DNA of 64,000 nt. Origin: CAWDJT01 sp963828705. Its GTDB lineage: Bacteria > Desulfobacterota > Syntrophobacteria > Syntrophobacterales > Syntrophobacteraceae. Position numbers and translations under genes: made by a program. This document shows, in pieces, positions 44,994 to 54,791 of this stretch. The notes under the pieces are model-generated. The model had not been told where the DNA came from. It saw nothing but the letters and a program-made list of their open reading frames with translations, and did no database searches. The DNA lies in contig CAWHGA010000045.1 in the NCBI GenBank assembly GCA_963828705.1, positions 1 to 64,000 of the forward strand, in the 5' to 3' direction. Numbering within the stretch: position 1 is the first letter of the stretch; each line of letters starts with the position of its first letter.

Positions 44994-45555
44994 TCAGGGG
45001 CTGGTTTTGTCCGGCAATTGCTGGCGAATAGCCTGCAATAAGGTAAACGGTGATTCTTTCTGGGAACCGGCACAGCGGCAGGTCTCCAGATTGAGGTTGA
45101 CGCCGCAGCGTGGGCAAATGCCTTGGCAATGTTCGGAACAAAGGGCCTTGATGGGCAGGGCCAAAAAGATCTGTTCCGCTACCAATAAGTCGATATCGAT
45201 TTCTTCGCCATCGAAGAAAAGCTGATCCGGGTCGTCCTGGTCCGGTTCCAGGTCCTCATCCTCCTGCCCCTGGGACCTCTTCTCGCGAAGCAGAAACACA
45301 TCCACCGACTGGTTCCAACAACCAGGGGAAACTCTCCAGACAACGGTGGCAACCCATCTCGAAGGTAGCCCGAATGCTGCCCAATACGCGAAGGTGGTCT
45401 GGATGTTTGTGGATCTCCAGATCGACGCTCAACGGTCGGTCGAAACGGATGGCAAGGGGGTCATCGAGTGGCAGAAATTGCCGGAAACGCTCTTCGCCCC
45501 ATTGAAAATGAAGAAACCGCCCAGTTTCTGGGATTTCATCGACATGAATACGCAT
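44994..45555 (-). CDS. YceD/DUF177 family protein (one frameshift)
   Basis: About 187 residues when one extra base near 45310 is removed. MRIHVDEIPETGRFLHFQWG, then FEMGCHRCLESFPWLLEPV, then VDVFLLREKR, an acidic stretch QDDPDQLFFDGEEIDIDLLV and the cysteine box CSEHCQGICPRCGVNLNLET. The family is genetically tied to rpmF and is implicated in 23S rRNA handling. First gene of the long leftward block, divergent from gltX. Confidence 0.9.
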
Positions 45556-45719
45556 GACGTCCCCTTACCCCTAATCCGTAAATGGATAAGTATAAAGATT
45601 CAACGAAGGCTGTCAAGGAGTTTTGGCAAGAGTTTAGGGGATCATCCTTGAGTTTGCAGCACTGTTGTGTTAAGACACTAACCCGTCAGAATCATTCATA
45701 TCAAGGAGCATTTTGCGTT

Positions 45720-47126
45720 ATGCAGTCAGTGATTACCCGATTTCCTCCCAGTCCGACCGGTGCCCTTCATATCGGTGGTGCCCGTACCGCCCTGTTCAAC
45801 TGGTTGTTTGCCCGCCATCATCACGGCAAATTCATCCTGCGCATCGAAGATACCGATCTGGCCCGTTCCACCGAGGAATCAGTGAAGGCCATCCTGGACT
45901 CGATGGAATGGTTGGGGCTGGAATGGGATGAAGGGCCCCATTTTCAGACGCAGCGTTTCGATGTCTACCGAGAGTACTTGCAGAAGTTGCTGAACACGGG
46001 TCATGCCTATTACTGCGACTGTACCCCGGACGACCTGGAGAAACGGCGCCAGCAGGCCCTGGCCGAAGGCCGCAAGCCCAAATACGATGGGCGCTGCCGC
46101 GCCCGCGATCTGGGACCGGGACCCAACCGTGTGGTGCGCTTCCGCTGTCCGGATGTGGGCACAACGGTCCTGGATGATCTTGTCAAGGGGCCGATTTTTT
46201 TCAACAACGCTGAGCTTGACGACCTCGTGCTGCAGCGCAGCGATGGGGTCCCCACCTATAATTTCGCGGTGGTGATCGATGATGTCACCATGAACATCAG
46301 TCATGTCATCCGGGGCGACGATCACGTCAACAACACCCCCCGGCAGGTGTTGATCTACCAGGCGTTGGGCACGCCCCTGCCGCTCTTCGGCCATGTGCCG
46401 ATGATCCTGGGACCGGATCGCACGCGGCTTTCCAAACGTCATGGGGCCACTTCGGTGATGGCTTACAGGGATATGGGGTATTTGCCCGAAGCCCTGGTGA
46501 ACTACCTGGTGCGCCTCGGATGGTCCCATGGGGATCAGGAGATCTTCAGCCGTGAAGAACTCATCAACAAATTCAGCCTGGAAAATGTCGGCAAAGCCGC
46601 CGGGGTCTTCAACGCCGAAAAACTCCTCTGGTTGAACGCTCACTACATCAAGGAAAAACGTCCTGAGGAGCTGGTGCCCCTGCTGGCACCGCTGCTTTCG
46701 GCTCATGGCTATCCGCCGCGTTCGGCTGACTACCTGGCAAAAGCTATTGCTACGCTGCAGAGTCGCTCGCAGACCCTGGCTGACATGGCCCGATCCATGG
46801 GGATCTACCTGGTTGAGCAGGTCGCTTACGATCCCCAGGCGACCAAGAAATTCCTCACAGCGGAGATGAAACAACCCTTCGCCGAATTGCTGGCCGCCCT
46901 CGAACGGTTGGACGGCTTCGCGGAGAAGATGCTGGATGCGGCCTTCCACGAGGTGGCAGACAAGCTCGGTTTGAAACTGGGCAAGCTGGCTCAGCCGGTG
47001 CGGGTGGCGCTTACTGGAGTGACGGTAAGTCCGGGTCTGTTCGAACTCATCGACGTGTTGGGCAAGGAAACCGTTTTGGGCCGTCTGCGGGGGGCTCTGG
47101 AGCTCATTGATCGGGATGCGACATGA
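45720..47126 (+). CDS. gltX: Glutamyl-tRNA synthetase
   Basis: 468 residues from MQSVITRFPPSPTGALHIGG; AAGGAG lies eleven bases before this ATG. Class I motifs: HIGGARTALFNW (HIGH) and DRTRLSKRHGATSVM (KMSKS). Also ILRIEDTDLARSTEESVKAI, YNFAVVIDDVTMNISHVIRG, and the anticodon-binding domain to the end. It charges tRNA-Glu and, if the organism lacks GlnRS, possibly tRNA-Gln for amidation. No frameshift. Confidence 0.97.
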   Translation: MQSVITRFPPSPTGALHIGGARTALFNWLFARHHHGKFILRIEDTDLARSTEESVKAILDSMEWLGLEWDEGPHFQTQRFDVYREYLQKLLNTGHAYYCDCTPDDLEKRRQQALAEGRKPKYDGRCRARDLGPGPNRVVRFRCPDVGTTVLDDLVKGPIFFNNAELDDLVLQRSDGVPTYNFAVVIDDVTMNISHVIRGDDHVNNTPRQVLIYQALGTPLPLFGHVPMILGPDRTRLSKRHGATSVMAYRDMGYLPEALVNYLVRLGWSHGDQEIFSREELINKFSLENVGKAAGVFNAEKLLWLNAHYIKEKRPEELVPLLAPLLSAHGYPPRSADYLAKAIATLQSRSQTLADMARSMGIYLVEQVAYDPQATKKFLTAEMKQPFAELLAALERLDGFAEKMLDAAFHEVADKLGLKLGKLAQPVRVALTGVTVSPGLFELIDVLGKETVLGRLRGALELIDRDAT

Positions 47127-47348
47127 GTCTGGTTGCTGATGTATCCCGAGGGTGCTCCTGCAGTACCGCATTTCTTCAAACCTGCCGATAGTTTGTACGA
47201 CCACCCCATTATGGCTTCCTGTCAAGGGATGCTGGGGGATGGGTTCCAATCATGACATGTGAGGGGACATCTTCGATCGGTTGCGGCTCCCACAGGTTCG
47301 ATTGAAGCACCGGCAACCGTTATGACGCTGAAGGTGCAAAGGACTGCG

Positions 47349-49574
47349 ATGGACCTGGCGCCCTTGAACAATAAACCGTTGGCTTGGTTGCGCACCCTGC
47401 CGCTGCGCTACCGGATGAGCGTCCCTTTCCTGTTTTTGGCTTTCTTCGGTACGTTCTCGCTGGTCTGGCTGGCGATCAGCAGCCAGGATGACCTCATCAG
47501 ACAACATGAAGAAGGTCAGTTGCTAGGGTACTACCGCGCTTTCGAACACGGTCTTGATCTGCAGGGCCGTTGGGCCCTGAGCCTGGCCACCATCGTTGCC
47601 AACGATCCCGATGTTGCCCAGCGATTGGCTTTGCGCGACCGCTTAGGGTTGCTCCAGCATTCCTACCCCGTCTACCATGAAATGAAGGAAAAATACGGGA
47701 TCAGCCAATTTCTCTTCGAAGTCCCCCCCGACCGGGCCTTTCTGCGTCTTCACCGCCTCTACGAATTTGGCGACGCCTTGGGAGCTTATCGTCAGGCCAG
47801 CGTCGATGCCATGGCGCAGGGCAAGGGTCTCTACGGCTTGGAGGGAGGGCTTACCGGCTACGGCATTCGCGGCACAGCGCCAGTGTTCTATGATGGTGTG
47901 GTGGTGGGTGCGGTGGAAATCGGTTTTTCCTTCTGGACCATCTTTCTGCAACAGCTCAAGAACCAATTCCAACTGGAAGCTTCCATCCTGATTCCAGGTT
48001 CTCAGCCAGGAAGCTTTGAAGCCCTTGCGGCCACTGTGCCTGGCCCGATCATCCGTTCCGACGTTCCATACCAACGGGTTTTTCGCCGAGGTGTGACCGA
48101 ATTGCTTCTTGGAGAATCTTCCGCCAAAGACTTGGCTGTCCTGATCGGTCCCATCCGTGACTATCAGGGAGCCATTATCGGTTTGGTGGAACTCAGTGTC
48201 GACCGTACAACAATCCTTCGGGTGATTGATCATTACAGGAAAATCATGCTTGGGGTCGGGATCGTGGGCATGTTGCTCTCGGTGGGAGCTATCTATTTGG
48301 TCAGCCACTACTTTACCAAGCCCATTGCCCGGATGGTAGCCTTTGCCCGTGAAATTGCTTCCGGTGAGCGTCTGCAGAAGCTGGACATGCGCCCATCGGC
48401 AGAAATGGGGGTGCTGGCCGATGCCCTCAACGACATGTTGGAGGCTCTCGAGGAATCGCGCCAAAAAATCCGGGACTATACTCACAACCTGGAGCAAATG
48501 ATTCATCTGCGGACGCGTGCTTTGAGGGAATCCGAGGAAAAGTATCGGACCTTGGTGGAGAACGTCCCCCTGGTGGTCTATCGCCTGTTGGGCGATGGTC
48601 GTTTCATTTTTGTCAACCACATCATTGAAGATCTGCTGGGCATCCCGGTGAGTGATGTGTTGCAGGACCCCACTTTCTGGCGGGAAAAGGTTGCGGAGGA
48701 TGATCGGGAGCGCATCTGGCCGCTTATGGACAGATGTCTGAACCAGGGGCGGGAGTTTAAATCCGAATACCGCATCCGCCACGCCAGCGGCAAACTGTTA
48801 TACGTGCTGGATCACGCGATGCCGGTGCTGGATGAAAACGGCCGGGTGGAAACGGTGGATGGTTTTCTAGAGGACATGAGCGACCGTCACCAGCTCCAGG
48901 AGCAGATCATCCAGACGGAAGAATTACGTACCCTGAGCGAAGTGTCGGCGCGACTGGCGCACGAGATCCGCAATCCCCTGGTGTCGGCCGGGGGGTTTGC
49001 ACGCCGGTTGTTGCAGTCGCTGGATGAAGATGACCGGCAGCGTGACAAGGTCAAGATCATTGTCGCTGAAGTGGCTCGACTTGAGCGGATACTGGAACGC
49101 ACCGTCGCTTATCTCAGGCCTTTCGAAATGCTTCCCGAGCGTGCTTCACTGAACGATCTAATTCGAGATGCTCTATTGTTTCAGGACCAGTTTCTACGCG
49201 ACCATGGGATCAAGGTGGAAACCCAACTGGATCGGGCGCTGCCACAGATTCCCCTGGATCAGATCCTGTTCAAGCGGGTCCTGGAAAGCCTGACTCGAGG
49301 GATTGTGGCCTATGCCAGATCAGGCGCGGTGTTGCAGATTCAGACCTATCGAGATGAAGGGGCGGTCTGCCTGGAGGTCCTGGTGGATGTCGTCAAGGTT
49401 GACGATGACGACATTGACCATTTCTTTTATCCCTTCATCAGCCAAAACGAGGAAACCGAAACGCTCGACCTTCCCCTTGCCAAGATGGTTATCCACAAGC
49501 ACGGTGGTCTCATTCGTCTGCAACGTCAGGGTTCTCACCAACTCCTCATGAACATCAGCCTGCCCATTTCCTGA
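47349..49574 (+). CDS. Membrane sensor histidine-kinase-like protein with degenerate ATPase domain
   Basis: Start ATG at 47349 after AAGGA; about 741 residues. Membrane segment near residue 20-45 (MSVPFLFLAFFGTFSLVWLA), a double-Cache periplasmic domain, a second membrane segment (MLGVGIVGMLLSVGAIYLVS), HAMP (SHYFTKPIARMVAFAREIAS), PAS, and a HisKA with ARLAHEIRNPLVSAGGFAR. The ATPase part is abnormal: the N-box Asn is lost (VLESLTRGIVAYARSG), the DxGxG box is replaced by an Asp run (VKVDDDDIDHFFYPF), and the GLGL motif reads TLDLPLAKMVIHKHGG. It probably cannot bind ATP normally and may act as a phosphatase, scaffold or receiver of phosphate from another kinase. No response regulator adjoins. 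Confidence 0.85.
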   Translation: MDLAPLNNKPLAWLRTLPLRYRMSVPFLFLAFFGTFSLVWLAISSQDDLIRQHEEGQLLGYYRAFEHGLDLQGRWALSLATIVANDPDVAQRLALRDRLGLLQHSYPVYHEMKEKYGISQFLFEVPPDRAFLRLHRLYEFGDALGAYRQASVDAMAQGKGLYGLEGGLTGYGIRGTAPVFYDGVVVGAVEIGFSFWTIFLQQLKNQFQLEASILIPGSQPGSFEALAATVPGPIIRSDVPYQRVFRRGVTELLLGESSAKDLAVLIGPIRDYQGAIIGLVELSVDRTTILRVIDHYRKIMLGVGIVGMLLSVGAIYLVSHYFTKPIARMVAFAREIASGERLQKLDMRPSAEMGVLADALNDMLEALEESRQKIRDYTHNLEQMIHLRTRALRESEEKYRTLVENVPLVVYRLLGDGRFIFVNHIIEDLLGIPVSDVLQDPTFWREKVAEDDRERIWPLMDRCLNQGREFKSEYRIRHASGKLLYVLDHAMPVLDENGRVETVDGFLEDMSDRHQLQEQIIQTEELRTLSEVSARLAHEIRNPLVSAGGFARRLLQSLDEDDRQRDKVKIIVAEVARLERILERTVAYLRPFEMLPERASLNDLIRDALLFQDQFLRDHGIKVETQLDRALPQIPLDQILFKRVLESLTRGIVAYARSGAVLQIQTYRDEGAVCLEVLVDVVKVDDDDIDHFFYPFISQNEETETLDLPLAKMVIHKHGGLIRLQRQGSHQLLMNISLPIS

Positions 49575-49679
49575 ACCAAACCAGCACCGATGCTTGCCTG
49601 CAATTCCGCATAAGACGACTGGACGATTTCGCTCGGAGGCTGGTCTTAGAGTCTTTACCCCGCAAACTCAGACCCATTG

Positions 49680-50633
49680 TCAGAACCCATGCTTCAAGAG
49701 GTTGTCGAAGTAGGCGATGGCCTTAACCAGGCCTTCCTGCAAGGGGATGGTGGGTTCCCAGCCCAGTTTTTCCTTGGCCAGGGAAATATCCGGGCGCCGC
49801 TGGCGGGGATCGTCAATGGGCAACGGCTTATGGATAATGGTTGATTTGGAACCGGTCAGCTCGATCACCTTGTTGGCTAATTCGAGGATGGTGAATTCGC
49901 CCGGATTTCCCAGGTTGACCGGCCCGGTGAAATCATCGGGGGTATTCATGAGGCGGATGAAGCCTTCGACGAGATCATCCACGTAGCAAAACGAGCGGGT
50001 CTGCGAACCATCGCCATAGATCGTTATGGGTTCGCTCTTGAGCGCCTGGAGGATGAAATTGGATACCACCCGTCCGTCATTGGGGTGCATGCGCGGGCCA
50101 TAGGTGTTGAAGATCCGGGCCACCTTGATGCGCAGCCGATGCTGACGGTGATAGTCGAAGAACAACGTTTCTGCGCAGCGCTTGCCTTCATCGTAGCAGG
50201 ACCGTGGTCCGATACAGTTGACGTTGCCGCGGTAGCTTTCCGTCTGGGGATGTTCGGTGGGGTCTCCATATACTTCAGAAGTGGACGCCTGGAGGATCTT
50301 GGCGTTTACCCGCTTGGCCAGCCCCAGCACGTTGATGGAACCGTGCACGTTGACCTTAGTGGTTTGCACCGGATCATTCTGATAGTGGATAGGAGAAGCC
50401 GGGCAGGCCAGGTTGTAGACTTCATCCACTTCCACGTAGAGTGGGAAAGTGATGTCGTGGCGCTGCAACTCGAAGTAGGGATTGCCGATCAGATGGACGA
50501 TGTTGCGTTTGCTGCCGGTGTAGAGATTGTCCACGCAAAGCACATCGTTGCCCTCATTCACGAGTCGTTCACAAAGGTGCGAGCCCAAAAAACCCGCGCC
50601 ACCAGTGACCAGAATTCGTTTGCGGAAATGCAT
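49680..50633 (-). CDS. UDP-glucuronate decarboxylase-like NAD-dependent epimerase
   Basis: 317 residues. NAD motif ILVTGGAGFLGSHLCERLVN; then YNLACPASPIHYQNDPVQTT; LQASTSEVYGDPTEHPQTE; catalytic Tyr-x3-Lys in YDEGKRCAETLFFDY; ARIFNTYGPRMHPNDGRVVS and DGSQTRSFCYVDDLVEGFIR. This pattern is the UXS/SDR type that converts UDP-glucuronate to UDP-xylose; a dTDP-glucose dehydratase-like role is less likely. It stands alone, convergent with the degenerate sensor gene. Confidence 0.92.
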   Translation of the reverse strand: MHFRKRILVTGGAGFLGSHLCERLVNEGNDVLCVDNLYTGSKRNIVHLIGNPYFELQRHDITFPLYVEVDEVYNLACPASPIHYQNDPVQTTKVNVHGSINVLGLAKRVNAKILQASTSEVYGDPTEHPQTESYRGNVNCIGPRSCYDEGKRCAETLFFDYHRQHRLRIKVARIFNTYGPRMHPNDGRVVSNFILQALKSEPITIYGDGSQTRSFCYVDDLVEGFIRLMNTPDDFTGPVNLGNPGEFTILELANKVIELTGSKSTIIHKPLPIDDPRQRRPDISLAKEKLGWEPTIPLQEGLVKAIAYFDNLLKHGF

Positions 50634-50891
50634 ATTTCCCTCGGTTCAGTGTATATACCAACGGAGTGGGTTGTCTGATAGGGACCATGAGGTCCTGCCA
50701 AGTTTCCGAGCCATGTTTGCATCGGCGACGGTAACTGAGACTATCATATTTCAGGAGCTCTCTAAAGATGATTTTTGTTGCCGGGGCAAGGTGTTTCGGC
50801 ACATTGTCAAGGTCTTGAGATATGGATTCGAGCTGCCGGGTCATAGGGGCAATTCTGGTTACATAAGAACGGTCCACAGCTCCCTCTCCCT

Positions 50892-51383
50892 TTACTCGGA
50901 AGACTTCTCAGCCTGGCCACCAGCCAGTTGGATTTCTTCGATCACCTTCCCCACCAGATCTTTCACCCGAGCCATCACCGTGGGGGTGAGTTCTGTTCCC
51001 CAGGGGGTAATGTCCTCGGGCTCAATGCCGACCACCACCGTAGTCGGGCGTTGCTCCAGCATCTCAGCGTACGCCAGGGTTTCCAGAAGTCCGGTCTGAT
51101 GCAGGGAGTTCTTGAAGGATACGCACAGCTTCAATTCCTCAGCCGGCAGGCGGTACAGAGTCCCGGGTGGCTGTTCATTGCGGACCGCATCCACCACGAT
51201 CAGGTGATCGGCGGCGGTGATGTCATCCAGGAGTCGGATGCCGAGGGTGCCGCCATCCATGAGCCGGACATTCGGACTAAAAGAGTACTTCGCCTGGAGC
51301 TGTTCGATCACTCGAACCCCCACCCCTTCATCTTTGAGCAAGATATTTCCCACGCCCAATACCAGAATGCGTTGTGGTGCCAT
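50892..51383 (-). CDS. [NiFe] hydrogenase maturation protease
   Basis: 163 residues from MAPQRILVLGVGNILLKDEG, the HycI/HyaD/HynC fold. Metal-sensing acidic residues are present in GNILLKDEGVGVRVIEQL and VRLMDGGTLGIRLLDDI; a His follows in NSLHQTGLLETLAYAEML. It removes the C-terminal tail of the hydrogenase large subunit after nickel insertion. The substrate is encoded 128 bases upstream and ends DPCIACGVHVIDPK, so the cut would fall after the His. A hairpin separates the two genes. Confidence 0.93.
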   Translation of the reverse strand: MAPQRILVLGVGNILLKDEGVGVRVIEQLQAKYSFSPNVRLMDGGTLGIRLLDDITAADHLIVVDAVRNEQPPGTLYRLPAEELKLCVSFKNSLHQTGLLETLAYAEMLEQRPTTVVVGIEPEDITPWGTELTPTVMARVKDLVGKVIEEIQLAGGQAEKSSE

Positions 51384-51447
51384 GCTGTAGGTTATCCTCG
51401 AAAGATGCTCCTGCCAGGTCTTGTGTCGTGCGTCTGGAAAAACGCAA

Positions 51448-51485
51448 AAGGAGCGTGCCGTTGCGGCTGCTTCGGCACGCTCCTT
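51448..51485 (-). terminator. Hairpin between hydrogenase large subunit and protease genes
   Basis: On the minus strand AAGGAGCGTGCCG and CGGCACGCTCCTT form a perfect 13-pair stem with a 12-base loop, followed by TTTTGCGTTTTT. It lies 26 bases after the large-subunit stop. It may cut transcription so that less protease than hydrogenase is made. Confidence 0.75.
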
Positions 51486-51511
51486 AGTCAATGGTTTGTC
51501 CAGGGGCCGTT

Positions 51512-53157
51512 CTAGACCACCTTGAACTCGTACACCTCGTTGGTCTTCGGGTCGATCACATGAACGCCGCAGGCGATGCACGGGTCGAAGGAATGGACCG
51601 TGCGAAGGATCTCCACCGGCCGTTTGGGATCAGCCACCGGGGTACCCATGAGGGCTTCTTCCACCGGGCCGGGCTTGTCTTTGGCACAACGCGGACCCAG
51701 GTTCCAGGTGGAGGGTACCACCAGCTGGTAGTTGGCGATCTTCTGGTCTTTGATTTCGATCCAGTGACCCAGCGCCCCGCGCGGAACATCATTGAGACCC
51801 ACGCCGGAAGCGGCCGCAGGCATCTGGTAAGGCGTGTAGACCTTGGTGTCGCCCTTCTTGAGGTTTTCCACCAACTGCATGATCCAGCCTTCCATGGCGT
51901 CGGCAATGATCACGGTTTCCAAACCGCGGGCGGCGGTCCGGCCAAGGGTGGAGAACAACGCCTCGACGCCGACGCCCAGGGTCTTGAGCAGCCCATCGAC
52001 GGCTTTCTTGGTGGGTTCGTGGCCCTTGCCGTAGGCCACCAACAGGCGTGCCAGCGGACCGACTTCCATGGGTTCTTCCATGTAGCGCGGGGCCTTCATC
52101 CAACTGTAATGCTTGTTGACATCCAGGCTGTCGAAGGCGGGTTTGGTTTCTCCCTTGGCGGGGTTGAGCGCCTGATCGCCGGCGTACCAGCTGTGTTTGA
52201 CGTGTTCCATGATCTGTGCCAGGTCCACCGGTTTGACCTCGGTGACCTTGCGCTTGAAGATGGCGCCGCGCGGGAACATCAGGCTCTCGGGTTCCTTGTC
52301 GCTTTGCGGGAATTCGCCGTAAGCCAGGAAATTGGTGGTACCACCGATGGCCGCCCAATCCTTGTAGAAACCAGCCACGGCCACCAAGTCGGGGATGTAG
52401 ACGTTGTTGACGAAGTCCTTGGTTTCTTTAAACAAGTAGAGGAATTCGGAAATCCGGTCGACATTGAGTTCCGGGGCGCAGGTGACGCCACCCACCACCA
52501 GGCTTTGCAGGTGGGGATTCTTGGCGCCGAAGACGGCGTGCATGCGGGCGCGTGCGGGCCTGCTGGCGGAGTGCGGCCAGATAATGGGCCGAAGCCAGGA
52601 GGTTGACTTCCGGCGGCAGCTTGTAGGCCGGATGGCCCCAGTAGCCGTTGGTAAAAGGTACCCAACTGGCCGCTGTCGACGAATTTCTGCAGCCGTTGCT
52701 GGACCGCCTTGAAATCAGAAGCACCGGTGTTGCCTGCGTTCGGACAAGTTTGCTCGGCGATTTCGGCAGTCTTCTTGGGATCGGCCTTGAGGGCGCTAAC
52801 GATGTCCACCCAGTCAAGGGCGTGCAGATGGTAGAAATGCACGATGTGGTCGTGGAGAAACTGAGCGCCCATGAGCAGGTTACGGATCAGCCGGGCGTTG
52901 TCGGGGATCTTCACCTTGACCGCATCGTCCACGCAGCGTACCGAGGCGAGCGCGTGGACGTAGGTACACACACCGCAGGCCCGCTGGGTGAACAACCAGG
53001 CATCGCGCGGATCGCGGTCCTTGAGGATCATTTCCAGGCCGCGGAACATCGTGGAGCTGCTCCACGCATTGCTGACCTTGCCATCGGTCACTTCTACTTC
53101 AATTCGCAAGTGACCTTCGATTCTGGTGATCGGATCGATAACTACACGCTCTCCCAT
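51512..53157 (-). CDS. hynB: Periplasmic [NiFe] hydrogenase large subunit (two frameshifts)
   Basis: Start at the second ATG (53157), eight bases after AGGAGG: MGERVVIDPITRIEGHLRIE. N-terminal nickel site TQRACGVCTYVHALASVRC, C-terminal site DPCIACGVHVIDPKTNEVYE with a 15-residue tail to be removed by the protease. Frame breaks near 52660 (a TTTT that should be TTT) and 52560 (CCC that should be CC); the bridging piece reads NGYWGHPAYKLPPEVNLLAS. About 548 residues, normal for group 1 uptake enzymes. It oxidises H2 in the periplasm. It is exported with the small subunit, which carries the Tat signal. Confidence 0.94.
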
Positions 53158-53258
53158 ATGCATAGCCTCCTGTGGCTAAAGTTCCATTCAAAAAGTGTTG
53201 GACTCAAAACCCCTGGCGGACCCGTCACAGGTCATTTCGGAACCAAGGATTTGCCAGT

Positions 53259-54200
53259 CTAAGCCGGTTTGTAAAACGGGCTCATCTTGTCCCAGAAATT
53301 GGGTTCGCTGCAGCCAATGCAAGGATGCCCCGCCTGGACCGGCCAACTGGTGCCGTCATTGAATTTGACCAACGGGCAGTTGTTGTAGGTATCCGGACCC
53401 TTGCAGCCCAGTTCGTAGAGACACCAGCCCTTGGCGGCTTCCGGGGCATCGAAGGACTTGACAAATTCACCGGCTTCAAAGTGGCCCCGGCGCGGGCATT
53501 GGTCATGGACCAGTTGGCCGTAGGCGAACAACGGCCGGCCCTTGTCGTCCAAATCGGGGAGTTTACCGAACAGGAGATAGTTCACCACGGTTGCCACAAA
53601 GTTGATGGGATTGGGGGGGCAGCCGGGTATGTTGACGACGGTCTTGATCCCGATGGCTTCACTCAAGCCCTTAGCCCCAGTGGGGTTAGGCTTGGCTGCG
53701 GCGACCCCACCATAAGAGGCGCAGGTGCCGATGCAGATGTTGGCCAGAGCTTTCGGGCAGATGTCCTTGGCGATTTCCAGGAAGGTCTTGCCGCCCACAG
53801 TCCCGTAGATGCCGTTGTCAGCGGTAAGAATGGCACCGTCGACCACACAGATAAACTTGCCGGCATTGTCCTTGACGCATTTCTGCAGCGCCTCTTCTAC
53901 CGAATGGCCGGCAGCAGCCATGAGGGCTTCGTGATAGTCCAGGGAAAGGGTGTCCAGCAGCAGTTCGTCGATCCACGGGTAGGTGCTGCGCAGCAGCGCC
54001 TCGGTGCAGCCCGTGCATTCGGCGAAAGACAGCCAGACTACCGGCGGGCGTTTGGGCGAAGCCAGCGCTTGAGCAATCTTGGGAGCGAAGGAAGGCGACA
54101 AACCCAAGGTGGCAGAAATGATGCCACAGAATTTCATAAAATCGCGCCGCGACAGGCCCTTTGATTCCAGGCGTTTCTCAAGATCATTCTCCTGCCCCAT
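53259..54200 (-). CDS. hynA: Periplasmic [NiFe] hydrogenase small subunit
   Basis: 313 residues. Tat signal LSRRDFMKFCGIISATLGLS, then VVWLSFAECTGCTEALLRS for the proximal cluster with GTCASYGG and VNIPGCPPNPINFVATVVNY. The distal and medial cluster ligands lie in VHDQCPRRGHFEAGEF, YELGCKGPDTYNNCPL and GHPCIGCSEPNFW. There is no C-terminal membrane anchor, so the enzyme is soluble in the periplasm and likely reduces a tetraheme cytochrome c3, as in Desulfovibrio. First gene of a leftward three-gene operon. Confidence 0.96.
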   Translation of the reverse strand: MGQENDLEKRLESKGLSRRDFMKFCGIISATLGLSPSFAPKIAQALASPKRPPVVWLSFAECTGCTEALLRSTYPWIDELLLDTLSLDYHEALMAAAGHSVEEALQKCVKDNAGKFICVVDGAILTADNGIYGTVGGKTFLEIAKDICPKALANICIGTCASYGGVAAAKPNPTGAKGLSEAIGIKTVVNIPGCPPNPINFVATVVNYLLFGKLPDLDDKGRPLFAYGQLVHDQCPRRGHFEAGEFVKSFDAPEAAKGWCLYELGCKGPDTYNNCPLVKFNDGTSWPVQAGHPCIGCSEPNFWDKMSPFYKPA

Positions 54201-54791
54201 ACAATTCCTCCTCAGCTAGTTTTTTGGGTGATTTGGTGGAATGGACGTGACACACCAGGAACACAAACCATACCGAACCGGGATCTTAGGGATAATGTGA
54301 ATGCTAAAGAACATGAGGTGACAATTGAGGAATCTACAGGCGCGTATGCACGGTATCGATTTTCCCGGCTAATACTGCAATCATTGCTTGTGCCGCATCC
54401 GAAATCCATTGCCGCAGAAGCAACTGGCATCGCCGAGCGACCCACAAGGCGCCTTCACCCGTATCAGCAAGGTAGGTCTGCTTGTCAAGGCATTAGTGGG
54501 AGGCTCGGTCTGGATTAGCGGGTCTGTGCCAGGTTCGGCGGTGGTTGTCTCCAGAGGATGTACCGACGGTGGTGACATTCCGGGGCTTGCCCCACTGGAC
54601 TTGTGATGAGTACTTGCGATATGCTGGGTATGTTGAGGCTGGCAACGGCCCGCCGGATGTTCGGTGGACGCCTGCCTGAGCGCCGATTGGGGCAGGGTTT
54701 GGTCCGCACTCACCGCGGCTGGAATGGTTGTGCGATCATGTGTGTCTGCCACTGGGAAAATGCCCATACTGATTGAAGGAAGAACAGGCTC
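54201..54791. other. Divergent gap of 590 bases before hynA and the MoxR gene
   Basis: It must carry both promoters. No gene is supported; the open frames are Pro/Thr-rich shadows without ribosome sites. No clear sigma-54 box (TGGCAC-N5-TTGC) seen. Confidence 0.35.

Noticed and set aside
45879..47249. 456-codon open frame antisense to gltX
   Set aside because: It mirrors gltX codon by codon, has no ribosome site and no family pattern; it is a GC-bias shadow.
51491..52606. 371-codon frame antisense to the hydrogenase large subunit
   Set aside because: Opposite a clear hydrogenase with nickel motifs; no start signal.
52540..52670. Selenocysteine or intein explanation for the split hydrogenase gene
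   Set aside because: No in-frame TGA at a catalytic Cys and no inserted domain; simple one-base shifts in TTTT and CCC restore the protein.
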